Below, in pieces: positions 1 to 10,534 of a stretch of 64,000 bases of DNA (its first letter is position 1; each line of letters begins with the position of its first letter). The position numbers and the translations under genes are program-made. The DNA is from Usnea hakonensis (taxonomy: Eukaryota; Ascomycota; Lecanoromycetes; Lecanorales; Parmeliaceae). Where the stretch lies: NCBI GenBank assembly GCA_013423325.1, contig BLJB01000010.1:1-64000 (forward strand), written 5' to 3'. Below the pieces are notes generated by a model. It had not been told where the DNA came from, searched no databases, and saw only the letters and a program-made list of their open reading frames with translations.

Positions 1-976
1 CTGGTTCCCCACCTATCGTGAATGGCGTCTCTTCATGTTGGTTGTTGTACTTCATCTTTTTTCAATCCTATAATATATATTATAAATAATATAATTAAAC
101 CTATAACGCTTTTTCTTGAGCCATGCTTGGAAGTGTTGAAACATTGATAATGGCTTGATTTTCCTCTTTATATATTATTAGTATAAATAATTAATAATTT
201 ATTTAAATAAAGGCGTAATAATTATATAGTAAAAAAATATAAATAAAGATAATATTTATTATAACTTAGCTAGTTAGATACTTTATATCTAAGATAGTAA
301 TATTCTACTTTATACTAAAAAGCGAGTACTAGATTAGAGGTATATAATATAGAAAGAAATAAATATATTTATTTAAATATAAAAAATATAGTTTAATAGT
401 ATTCTAAATTTTTTCTTTAAACTACGATATCTAAATAGATATATAATTTTAGGTAAATATTAGTAATATCTATTCTTAATAAAAAAGCCGCTATATATTA
501 AAGTAAGTCTATTAATATTCTAGCTATTATTCTAGCTATTACTTATATTATTTAGAGAAATATAATAATATTTAGTAAATTATTTTTCTTATATATTTAT
601 TTTACGCTACGCGAGAGAGCTATATATTATAATATAGCTATATATATTATTAATAAAAATTTTATTACTAAAGGGGCTAAAGAATAAATAAATTTATTTA
701 GACTAGCTTACTAATAATTAAAGGATTATAATATTAAGGCCTATAGATTTAAATTAGATATAGACTCTAAAAATATTAAATAAGTATATCTTCTTATTAT
801 AAAAATTTATAATAAGATATTTAAAGAATTCTCCCTATTAGTACTATTATTTAATAAGCTATTTTTTTTACCTTGCGATATAAATTAGTATATAAAGATA
901 TTTTAATTTAGCTTTATATAGTCTAATTCGAATTCTAGTTATTATTCTAAATATTATTTATATTATTTCTCTTTAT
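1..976. repeat. AT-rich RIP-mutated DNA, no gene
   Basis: This stretch is made almost entirely of A, T and TpA steps, with very few CpA/TpG steps and no long reading frame. That is the known result of heavy RIP (C to T at CpA, both strands) on repeated DNA in filamentous ascomycetes. I could not recognise the original element. A 21-bp string near 939-959 recurs at about 3328-3348, just beyond the LINE insertion, so the pre-insertion DNA was already a degenerate short tandem repeat. Confidence 0.75.
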
Positions 977-989
977 AATAGATATTTTA

Positions 990-3313
990 TCCCACCCCCC
1001 CCACAAGCAGACCTTACCGATATCGAGGATACAGTCTACCTAGAACCGGCCGAGACAACCGTAGAACTAACGGAGAAAGAGGTTAAAGCAGCTATNNAGC
1101 TATCTTCCGCCCTAAATAGGACAAGGCCCCAGGGATAGACGGGATGCCGAATAGATTCCTGAGGTTGGTCGCCAGCGAGGCCCTCCTATAGCTCACCAGG
1201 CTCTTCCAGGCATGTATAGACCTAGGTTACCACCCGAGGGAGTTCAAAGTCGCCAATACGATAGTCCTCCGTAAACCGGGCAAAGATAACTACTCCGAAC
1301 CGAAGTCGTACCGACCGATCGCCCTATTAAGCACCCTGGGGAAGGCCCTAGAAATAGTCGTAGCCAAGAGACTTAGCGACTATGCAGAGGAACACAACCT
1401 CCTCCCCCCGGAACAAATGGGTGCACGGAGAGGGCGGTCTACCGAGATAGCCCTAGAGACAATCGTAAACGCAGTATACACGGTTTAGGGTAGCGGTAAA
1501 TAATACGTGGCTAGCCTACTCTCTCTAGATGTAGTAGGGGTATTCGATAACGTATCCTACGAGCGGCTCCTCTATAACTTTAAATCTAAAGGGATCCCTC
1601 CCTAGATGGTAAACTGGACGTCGAGCTTTCTTACGGAGAGAGTAACGTTAATAACGCTAGGATAGAAAACAAGCGAGGTAGAACCGGCAGAAATAGGGAT
1701 CCTATAGGGGTCCCCGGTATCCCCCGTATTATTCCTATTCTTTAACGTACCGCTTATCGAAGAGTACTCGAAGCTAAAGTTAAACCTCCAAGTCGGAGGC
1801 TTTATCGACGACGTCTACCTACTAGTATACGGGAAGAGTACGGAGGCTAACTACGTAACGCTTAAGATAGTCTACGAGGTATACTTAAAGTAGGCGAAAA
1901 TATACGGGGCGACCTTTACCCCTAAGAAGTACGAGCTAGTCCACCTTACCAGAAGGCCGAAACGCTTTAATATAAAAGCCGTAGTAGACCTAGAAGTAAC
2001 AGTCACAGAGCCAAAGGGTAGTATACGGGTCCTAGGCCTGCACGTAGATAGAAAACTAAGGTGGGGTCCCTACCTTAAGAAGGTAAAAGCCAAGATAGCG
2101 TCCTAATACCTCGCGCTATTAATGACGGCAGCCTCGATATGGGGAATAATACTAAACCGAGCACGTACGGTATACTAGGCCGTCGTTCGGCCGGCAATAA
2201 TATACGCGGCGGCTATCTAGTATAACCCGGAGGGTACGCGAGGAGCAACAAAGATACCAGGAAGATAGCTAGGGATAACCTAGAACAAGTACCTAAGACA
2301 CGTCTCGGGAGCGTATAAGGCGACAAACACTAGGGAACTGGAGGCAGAGACAGGTATTCCCCCTATACAGGTCTCCTTAGACCTAGCGGTCCTCCGTCAC
2401 CAAGCCCTTAGGGGCGTACACGAGGTCACGAAGATTAGAAACGCACGCATCCGCAGAGCACTCCGGGGGAAACGAGGTCGCAAGGCAAAGGCACCACTAG
2501 CGCCTACGATAGAGAAGTGCTTATGGGCCGAGGGTGCCCTCCCTAGGGAAGGGTAGGAATAACACGACGCAGGGAAAAGAGAAAGGAAGGAGACGGAGAC
2601 AATAAGGGGAAGAGTACGGGGCTAGGGTAATATAGCCTGGCGTACCCTATAGAAAGGCTACCGTACGGGTATACCCGAAAACGAGAGGACACTAGCTTAG
2701 GGTCCTAAGGACTAGAAAACGAGGAGAACACTTTACCACAACCTCGCGAAAGCCGAAAGCTCCGCCCTGATCCAGATACGAATAGAGAAGATCGGGCTGG
2801 CACAGTTCCTCTTCTATCGCAAGGTCCCGGGTATCTATATAGCCAGCTGCGAATACGGCTAGCCGAAACAGGATACCAAATATATCCTTATCTTCTATCC
2901 GAGGCTAGGGCAATTCAGACCAGCACTTCTAGAGTCCGCGGGAACTAGTGACCTGCGGAGAATGCTAACCACCCTAAGAGGGGCGAGGGCGTCAACTAGA
3001 TAGCTAATTCAATCCGGCCTCCTAGGCCAGTATTCCCTAGCGAAAGACCAGTTATATAGGGGCGGAGCGACCTAGGTAACGCTAGCGTCAGCATAAAGGG
3101 GGTAGAGGAATACGAGTATAGGAGGTACCGAGCGATAGTAATCGAAGGTGGTATATAGACTTAAAATAGTAGAGACAAGTAGGAGTACGGTAAGGTTTTT
3201 CACCCTGATAGCAGCGATACTATAAAGGTTTCCCTTACATCATTGCCATAGAGCTTCCCGTAATTATCTTTCACATAGTTAGATAGACACGAGTATGAAT
3301 TCCAATCCAATCC
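990..3313 (+). mobile_element. 5'-truncated, RIP-inactivated LINE retrotransposon (Tad1/I-like)
   Basis: Translation on the plus strand gives a recognisable non-LTR reverse transcriptase: a KAPG-x-DGMPN block near 1120, KSYRPIALLSTLGKALE near 1300, GARRGRST near 1430, and the catalytic GFIDDVYLLVYG block near 1800. A C-terminal segment near 2750-2900 resembles the Zn-knuckle region after RNase H (CEYG...YILIFYPR). The frame is broken by many stops, mostly TAG and some TAA, at sites where Trp or Gln is expected. The 3' end is a short (CCAAT)3 run at 3302-3316. Identical 13-bp copies of AATAGATATTTTA at 977-989 and 3314-3326 are the target-site duplication, so the ends are precise and the copy is 5'-truncated (no endonuclease region seen). 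Two ambiguous bases (NN) at 1096-1097 coincide with a frame change. The element is much less AT-rich than its flanks, so it probably arrived after they were RIP-mutated. Confidence 0.88.
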
Positions 3314-3326
3314 AATAGATATTTTA

Positions 3327-5259
3327 ATTATTATTCTAAATATTATTTCTTTTTAAAGTAGAGAATATTAGGCTTAAGATTATACTTAATTACTATACTA
3401 TATTAAGATTAATATCGATTAGTAATATTCTATATATAGTATATATATTTATTATATAAATACTTATTAGATACTTATCCTATTTTTTTTTTAATCTAGA
3501 CCTATTACTCGATCTATATAAATTGTCTTTAATTCGACCTATAGACTTAAACGGGTACCTAACCCTCCTAAGATCTACGTGAATCGACCTAACCCTTTTC
3601 GAGGCGTAGCCTCGTGAATCGTCTACCTCGCCTTAGTCTAGTATCTAATCGGACTCTATAATACTCGTTAAAGCGACCCTAGAGCGATCCTTTTATTAGG
3701 CTATTCGCTATGTAGCTAATATAGCTAATCGATATACCTAGTTTTACCGTAGAGTAAAATACGTTACTATAAGCCGAAATCGTAGCCTAGCTTATAGCTA
3801 ATAATAAAGTAATAATAGACTAAATGTAGACGATATTCGATAGTATAACGTAGATAATAAATAATAATATAACGATAATAAATACTAGATTTAATCTATA
3901 GTCTTAGTAATCTACTCTACCTACTCCGCCTACTCCGTAAGAGGCTTAGAAAGAGGTGGAACAAGTAAAGAAAATGGCACTATACTAGGTCACTATAGAG
4001 GATGTAACGGAGAGTACGGCGGAGAGTACTACGAAGTACGGTAATAGTATACTTACTAATAAGAGTATCCTCTCTACGATCCTAGGCTAGTGTATTAAGT
4101 AACTCTATAGGGAGACTCCTTTCGGCCCTAAATTCGACTTTCTTACCTCCTTCCTTATCTTCTTATTCGACTCCCTCTTCGTAATTACCTTCCAATTCGG
4201 CTATATTTAGTGTATAATAAGTATGGAGGCATTAGGCGAAGGATGAATAACTATAGTAGAAAGATAAGGAAGTATAGAAGTACTATTATTAGTTAGAATT
4301 TAGCCCTATCAAATTAGTTTCGATTCGGTAAATCCTCGAACAATACGCTATTCGGCTTCTTTTTATAAATTTGGATTATATAATAATCTACGGAGAATAC
4401 TATACTAAAAGTACCTATTTTTAGCGATTTTCTTACTTTACATCTTTATACCACTTCTACTATTACTTACCTAGTATAATAAGGTATAGTACTAGTGTTA
4501 CTACTACCTCGCTATCGCTAATAGTTATAGGGGTATAGCCTTTTTCTCTTTTTACGGGTACTTGTTACGGATATTCTCTATAGAATATGTGCGGAGCCTT
4601 ATAGGGCTTAGCGAGCCTTAGTATTCGATTATAAGGAGGATTCTTCGTATAGATACTCTTTCTTCCACACATATTATTACATAGATTATTATTATATAAT
4701 ACTACTTATATCGTTTCCTAATAGATATTAACGAGTATATCTAAAGAAGTAGATAATTAGTAACTAGGTATAGAGGCGGTAGTAGTAGCTTAAGTTTTTA
4801 GATAATCTATAAAGTCTTTTACTATTACGGATATATAGTGATTTAGGTAGTAGCTTCCACTTCGATGGGAACTCGAGCTCTTTTAGTTATATAGTTTAGT
4901 ACCTTCACCTATTTCCGTAATATTTACCTTATTTTATAACCTTATAGCGAGTCCTTTTATAATACTAAGCTCCTTCTATTCGGCTAGAGGTATTTATCTA
5001 ATTTACTTTAATATATATATCTCTACTTCTAGCTTTTTAAAGGTCTCTTTAAAGACTATCTACTTACTAGGATTTCTTTAAATATACTAGATAAAATATA
5101 TCTTTCGGAGTTTATCTATATTACCCTCTACCCGAATTAGATTATTTGGCGGCTATTAATATACTTTAGAAGATAATTAATTAGCTATACTAGAACGAGA
5201 GGATAGCTTAATTAAACTAGATAACCTTAGCTAAGTATATTAAGGAGACTAGATATACT
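3327..5259. repeat. AT-rich RIP relic, unidentified repeat
   Basis: Compositionally like positions 1-976, with blocks of slightly higher GC (about 3530-3700 and 3900-4300) that look like decayed coding or LTR sequence. Stops are dense in every frame and I could not assign an element family. No gene is supported here. Confidence 0.6.
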
Positions 5260-5264
5260 CGTAT

Positions 5265-5454
5265 TATCAGGGAGTGCACTGGGAACCGAATATGGCAATT
5301 GATAGTAGCAATATGACCAGAATATTAACTATGTAGGAGGAAGAGTGCAATTACACTGCAAGAAATCATTGTGCGCAATGCCAAGGCGCTAGGCCGAATG
5401 AGGCTTAGCGCGTCTCCGCAGATCATGAAGAGGTGTTGGGGTGAAACCATGACA
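5265..5454 (+). repeat. LTR-like repeat, copy 1
   Basis: A 190-bp sequence matching the copies at 8511-8651 and 9091-9281. It begins TATCAGGGAG (the other copies begin TGTTAGG) and ends CCATGACA (others CCATAACA), that is, TG..CA-type ends with a 5-bp inverted terminus. Inside is a hairpin-forming segment, GCGCTAGGCC and GGCTTAGCGC around a 6-bp loop. The five bases before it are CGTAT, the same five that follow copy 2. It may be the left LTR of a composite element ending at 8651. Confidence 0.6.
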
Positions 5455-6241
5455 CTACCCCCCCCTCCACATGGCCATGTCCCTATGGCCAATATCATGA
5501 CGACAGCGAGGTGGTGACAGCGAGGTAATCGTCATGATCCATGCTCCCCCCCCCCGAATGCTGAGTGCATCCACCTTCATGGTGAAATGCAGAAATGCTG
5601 AAAAAATGACTACTCCGCCCTCTCAGGGCTCCGACCGTGGCAATAAGCCGAATATCATGACGACAGGGGTATCGATTGGTGCAATAGTACTGGGAAAGCG
5701 CTCGTGGCAGTGGTGTTAGTACTGGGAATTAGTGGTGTGGGTGAAAATTCGTGGTTTTGGCCCATTTGGCCGAAAAGTGGTGAAAATCGAAATCGAACAA
5801 GGCCAATTCGTACAAATCCGAAAAGTCCGATGATTTGCCGAATCGAAACTAATTTGAACGCGCTAGCCGTATGCGGCTAGGCCGGATTTCTATGTTACTA
5901 TTGCTGGTAAGGAGAAGGAGGAGAAATCCATACTTTCTACAGTAGCCGTCACAGTGGTTACCACCTCTTTCGTCATTCCTTCTCCACAGCCTTCTCCTTG
6001 GCCACATTGGCCTTTTCTTCTTCTTCAAATCGTGGTGTCAAGGGCCACAATCTCGTCGTCTTCAGGACGGTTTCTTCTGGTGAGAAGCGTGATCACAAGA
6101 CCTACCGGCCTCGCCACGAATCTCGTCTTCTTCTTCTGGTTTCTTCTTGATCCGAATCTAAATCGGAACAGGTGGAGATCTCTCCACAGGCAGACAGGTA
6201 AATCGAGTAGGGCAAGCGAGAGACAGTCGAAATGTCTCCTC

Positions 6242-6257
6242 GCAGGCAGGCAGGTGG

Positions 6258-6313
<56 letters not shown>

Positions 6314-6328
6314 TAGGCAGGCAGGCAG
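6242..6328. repeat. (GCAG)n microsatellite
   Basis: About 20 units of GCAG/GGCA with two small interruptions (GGTGG near 6254 and GTAGG near 6313). It generates long but spurious open frames on both strands. Confidence 0.95.
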
Positions 6329-6532
6329 TTGCCGAGCAGGTGAGAACAGCCGAATATCTCCTCCACAACAAGGCGATTGAGTAGGCGATATTCCGAGAAG
6401 TCTCCGCAGACAGGCAGGACAGGCAGGTAGTTGCCGAGCAGGTGAGAACAGCCGAATATCTCCTCCACAACAAGGCGATTAAGTAGGCGATATTCCGAGA
6501 AGTCTCCGCAGACAGGCTAGACAGGCAGTAGT
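6329..6532. repeat. 102-bp tandem duplication
   Basis: Two head-to-tail units with period 102 bp: unit 1 begins TTGCCGAGCAGGTGAGAACA at 6329 and unit 2 repeats it from 6431. They differ by only a few bases (for example GATTGAG versus GATTAAG), implying a recent duplication or one not exposed to RIP. Confidence 0.9.
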
Positions 6533-6587
6533 AGTAGGGCAAGCGGGAGACAGTGCGCAATATCTCCTCGCAAGCAGGCAGTAGGCA

Positions 6588-6611
6588 GTAGTAGTAGTAG
6601 TAGTAGTAGTA
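6588..6611. repeat. (GTA)n microsatellite
   Basis: Eight near-perfect GTA/TAG triplets ending 10 bp before the left TA of the Tc1/mariner element. Confidence 0.9.
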
Positions 6612-6622
6612 CCTAGGCAGTA

Positions 6623-8344
6623 CGGAGGTTGACACCAAAAGTCCTGGGAATGCCAAGAAAAGGGGTCCACGGTAGGGCTAAGCCATACTTCTCAAAAAAA
6701 TGTCATTGCTTTGCATATTCGGCTATGCTTTATATACAAATTTACATGGTAAAAGAGCATATACATACTTACGACGATATGGTTTCGAGAATTTGTCAAT
6801 ACACACGCAAATACGCAAGAGAAAAAGGGGGAAAGTAGTCTAAATATAAGGCTACCAAGGCTATTTCGGCTATATCTTTCCATCCTTCTCCCCATCCTTC
6901 TCCCTATTAATACCGAATACATAGAGCGTTAATCATAATAACGGTACTCGAATACAAGCACTTACTCTCGCTAAATATAGGATCGCCTATAAAATTATTA
7001 CTATAATTACTAAGATCTCGAAGTCTTTAATCTATCGTCTTAAGGTATAGGCCCGGAAGCGTAATTATAATCTATTATAGTCTAAAAAGCTCCTTACTTC
7101 GTACGTTATAGATATACCTAGATCCGGTCGTCCTATAATTATTATATAGGGGGTTAAGAATACTATTCTAGTAGCTATTCGAAAGGATCGTTATAGTCGT
7201 AAAAAGACCTCTTCTATATTAGTAGCCGAATAAGGCCTTTTATTAACTACCGTTCTCTATATTCTCCGGCGTAATAGATTCCGGCCTTATAAGACCACTA
7301 AAAAACCGTCCTTTATAGAGGCTATAAAAGAGGCCCGATACTAGTTCGCTTTACGGTATAAGGACTAGACTATAGAGGACTAGAAAAAGGTAATTTAGAG
7401 TAATAAAACGAGTATAGTCTTAAACTCTTAGAGGGGAAAGATTCGGTAATAGTATTAACTAGGCGAGATCTACGCTTAGAATTATATACGGCGTCGTTAT
7501 ATTAAGGTAATAGAGTTTATATTTTAAGGCTACTTCTCGTACGATAAAAAGGGGCTATATTATATTTAGAAACCCGAGACTATAGCTAAAAAAAGGGTAT
7601 ACTAGGCTAATTTAGACTAAATAAACGCCCTTCTCGAGCCGAAAGCGAGGGAAGTATAGGAGTTAGAGACTCGTATACGTCGTATAGGCCTTCGGAATCT
7701 ACCTAGTAAGTAGCCTTAGTAGAAGTTTACTACCGAAACCGGTAAGATTATTATTTCGGGGAAGAAAGGGGGAATTATCTAGTATTATTACTAAAAATAG
7801 GTTCTAATCCCTAAGCTTCTCAAGTTCGTATAAGAGTATAAACTAGAACGGCCTAATATACTAGTAATAGAGGATAAGGCCCCGGTATATATATTAAAAT
7901 TTTAAGACCCGGTCTTTATAGAAATAGATATCCTTCGTCTAATATAATATAGGAATTTGCTAGATCTTAATATAATTAAGCCTTATTAGCTATAGATAAA
8001 GCGCGAAACTACTAAAAAGGGTATACCGAGGACTCGTAAAAAGACTAAAAAGGCTTAGACTCGTTACTAGAAAAATCTTTTCCAAAAGAGGATTTAGTTA
8101 TAGATTAAACGAATACCGAGGTATATTAAGGAGGTGATTCGGCTTCGGGGGGGTAACGAGTACCGAGAGAGCCGTGAAGGAGGTAATATACGGCTATATA
8201 ATTTAACTAATAGGGCGAATATATATATTCGTAACTACTTAAGGGGTTAATAGTAGATAATGAAGATATTCAGAACAATACCAAGAAATATTAAGAATGC
8301 CAAGAGATTTAGCGCGTTCCCAGGACTTTTGGTGTCAACCTCCG
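6623..8344 (+). mobile_element. Complete but RIP-killed Tc1/mariner-type DNA transposon
   Basis: The element has perfect 28-bp terminal inverted repeats (6623-6650 and 8317-8344; the outer end reads CGGAGGTTGACACC) and is flanked by the TA duplication typical of the superfamily (6621-6622 and 8345-8346). Length is 1,722 bp. Between about 6945 and 8190 the plus strand reads as a degraded Tc1/mariner transposase: an N-terminal helix-turn-helix ending RSGRP, a first catalytic block now NKTSIVLN (DETSIVLN-like in the family), a GYFSYDKKGLYYI block, an IEDKAPVYI block, and DLNIIKPY before a basic C-terminus. Dense TAG/TAA stops and Asp/Glu to Asn/Lys changes are what RIP produces. The inverted ends escaped mutation or were under recent homogenisation. 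It is certainly inactive; whether an active copy exists elsewhere cannot be told. Confidence 0.9.
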
Positions 8345-8510
8345 TAGGCAGTTGACAGTTGACAATTGCAGACCTCAGGCGAGAAAGCCGTCGATTTTCC
8401 AGGACAACAGGTAGAAAACCGGTGAGAAATCCCCGCAGGCAAACAGGACAGTCACAGGAGCGATATTCAACAATGGCTTCGCTCAGGGCCATAAGGGATA
8501 GTTAATATTA

Positions 8511-8651
8511 TGTTAGGGAGTACACTGGGAACCGAATATAGCAAAGAGTGCAATTGCACTGCAAGAAATCATTTGTGCGCAATGCCAAGGCGCTAGGCCG
8601 AAAGAGGCTTAGCGCTTCTCCGCCAAGGAGGTGCGAGTTCAAACCATAACA
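8511..8651 (+). repeat. LTR-like repeat, copy 2 (internally deleted)
   Basis: A 141-bp copy with intact TGTTA...TAACA termini. Relative to copy 1 it lacks about 45 bp after position 30 and has a divergent 3' part (GGTGCGAGTTCAAACC). The five bases after it, CGTAT at 8652-8656, equal the five before copy 1. Confidence 0.6.
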
Positions 8652-9085
8652 CGTATTATTATAAGGCGAAGTATTAAGGCCCGTATACTATAGGCTAGTA
8701 AGGCGAATACTCCTAAAACTAAGAGTACTAATATAAATACTACTATTAATAGAGATACTACTAATAGGGAGGAGAATACTACGATCTCTAAAGATCTTAT
8801 ATTAATAATAGTAAAATATTATTTAATTTATTAAGTAATATACTAAACTAAGGTATAGCTATATTACTAGATATAAGATTAGAAGTATTATTAATAATAT
8901 TTTTCGTCTTAATTAATTTTACCTCTTTTTTAATCGCTTTTACTTTTATATCTCTCTTATATATCTTATATATCTCCTTTAATTACTCCTATATCTTCTA
9001 GGGGGGTATATACTTATTAATATCCGGATCTTTTAATACCGCCTTATTCTATTTACTAATCTATACGGTAGTAAGCCTATAATAG
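8652..9085. repeat. AT-rich RIP DNA, no gene
   Basis: TpA-rich, stop-dense sequence between LTR-like copies 2 and 3. No element family was recognised. Confidence 0.6.
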
Positions 9086-9090
9086 ATACC

Positions 9091-9281
9091 TATTATGATT
9101 TCACCCCAACACCTTTCTTCATGATCTGCGGAGACGCGCTAAGCCCCATTCGGTCTAGCGCCTTAGTATTGCGTACAATGATTTCTTGCAGTGCAATTGC
9201 ACCATTCCTTCTACATAGCCATTATTCCGTTCAAATCCTGAATACTATTACTATTATCGATTCATATTCGGTTTCCTAACA
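9091..9281 (-). mobile_element. Solo LTR of the same family with 5-bp target duplication
   Basis: This 191-bp sequence is the reverse complement of the copy 1 type. On the minus strand it begins TGTTAGGAAACCG and ends TGAAATCATAATA (family end CATAACA, with a G-to-A type change). ATACC at 9086-9090 and 9282-9286 forms a 5-bp target-site duplication, the hallmark of LTR-retrotransposon integration. A single LTR with its own duplication and no internal region is a solo LTR left by recombination. The LTR size would suit a Ty1/copia-like element, but no pol sequence is present to prove it. Confidence 0.75.
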
Positions 9282-9286
9282 ATACC

Positions 9287-10280
9287 TAAAGGACCGCCTA
9301 GTTACTAGTACTAATATCTATAGTCTAGATAACCCGATTTTTTATATAGCGTAATTTTTATAATTTTATAGTCTATATCTTTATATTTTTACTCTATCTT
9401 TCTCTTCTCTTTTACCCGTATTTCTTACTTAGAAGTAGTAGTAGTCTATTTAAAAGTCTTACTCTTTTTACCTTTCTTTTTTCTATCTAAATTAGACGAT
9501 TCTATATTATTCGATATATCGAAATTATTTAAAGAGGAGTTTAAGTTACTAATTTTCTTATTTCTTTTTTACTTTTTCGAGGGAGGCTCTTTAGTATCTA
9601 AAAAGTTCGAATCTAAAGAGAAATTAATTAGTCTAGAACTATATATATATATAATCTTTATATATACTCCCCTTCTCTTTTCTTCTAGTTATTATATAGC
9701 GAGATAATTAATTACCTTCTACTTAGATATATTACTATATAATAAATCTATATCCTTCTAATTATCTAGGTAGGAGAGGGTAGTAACTATATTTAGAAGA
9801 ACTATTTTATAGCCCTTTTTATCTACTTTCTAGTCTACCGCCTTAATAGCGCGTATAGTAAAGTCGTAGAAGTCGAAAAAAGTCGAAAATAATACTATTA
9901 AACGAACTTCCTTACCTTTCTATATAATACTTATTATAATCGAGTAGACTAGTAGGTCTATATAAAGAGGTAGTTTTTCTATAGAAGGAGGAGGAGGAGG
10001 AGGAGAAGAAGGAGGAGAAAGAGAGCTATCGTCTTCCTTATTAACCGGTTTATTTATAAGAAGGCGTAATATTATCTTCTTTTTCGATACTAACTTCTTT
10101 TTAGATAGTACTTTAGATAGTATCTTACTTATAGTAGTATTATTAACGACCTCTTTTATAGCGTTCTATATATAAGGCCTAATATTATTATTTCGTATAG
10201 AGTAGCCTATATTCGGTAACGATAAGGTAGATAGAGATCGTTAATATAGCCTATAAAAAAGAAATACTAAGATATCTATA
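9287..10280. repeat. AT-rich RIP relic and compartment edge
   Basis: Low-GC, stop-dense DNA with a purine-rich AGG/AAG run near 9988-10022 that may be the remnant of an acidic coding stretch. Composition switches to ordinary genic GC between about 10,270 and 10,330, some 200 bp before the first intact gene. Confidence 0.6.
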
Positions 10281-10534
10281 TAAATGGCCAAATATAGCCT
10301 CAATTATAGTCAAATACGATAATGGGGAGGATTGTGGGAAGGATAATATAGTTAGTATTGATTCTACCTATTTTTGGTGGGGGGGGTGCTAACCTTTCGG
10401 CAAATTTTCTAGTTTCCCAAGGGTTAATCACTCAGGGGTATTACGTGATCCTCTTTAATTCTCCTGCCCGGACAATTCAAGCACCCGAAACTGCTACAAC
10501 GTTTCAGACCCCTCAGACGTAGCGTTTTCCAGGT

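Larger units (their letters stand above)
5455..6620. other. Gene-free, microsatellite-rich internal segment
   Basis: Moderate-GC sequence between LTR-like copy 1 and the Tc1/mariner element. It contains C-runs (around 5457-5466 and 5546-5555), a GCAG tract, a 102-bp tandem duplication and a GTA tract. Open frames here come from the repeats (the GCAG tract reads as an Ala-Cys-Leu-Pro repeat on the minus strand) and show no domain. After the right TA of the transposon, 8347-8510 continues with the same vocabulary (GCAGGCAAACAGGACAG), so the transposon split one older sequence. No primer-binding site or polypurine tract was recognised. Confidence 0.55.

Noticed and set aside
5534..5719. Small frame after LTR-like copy 1 as a gag-like remnant
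   Set aside because: 61 codons with no zinc knuckle or other gag feature.
6242..6328. Regular short repeats resembling an array
   Set aside because: Simple tetranucleotide repeat with no spacers; not CRISPR, and the genome is eukaryotic.
6025..6656. Long overlapping minus-strand frames with Ala-Cys-Leu-Pro repeats
   Set aside because: They are translations of the GCAG microsatellite and the 102-bp tandem repeat; no start context or domain.
8625..8650. B-box-like GAGTTCAAACC in LTR-like copy 2, suggesting a tRNA-derived SINE
   Set aside because: Copies 1 and 3 lack it, no A-box at the right distance, and the 5-bp duplication of copy 3 with TGTTA/TAACA ends fits an LTR better.
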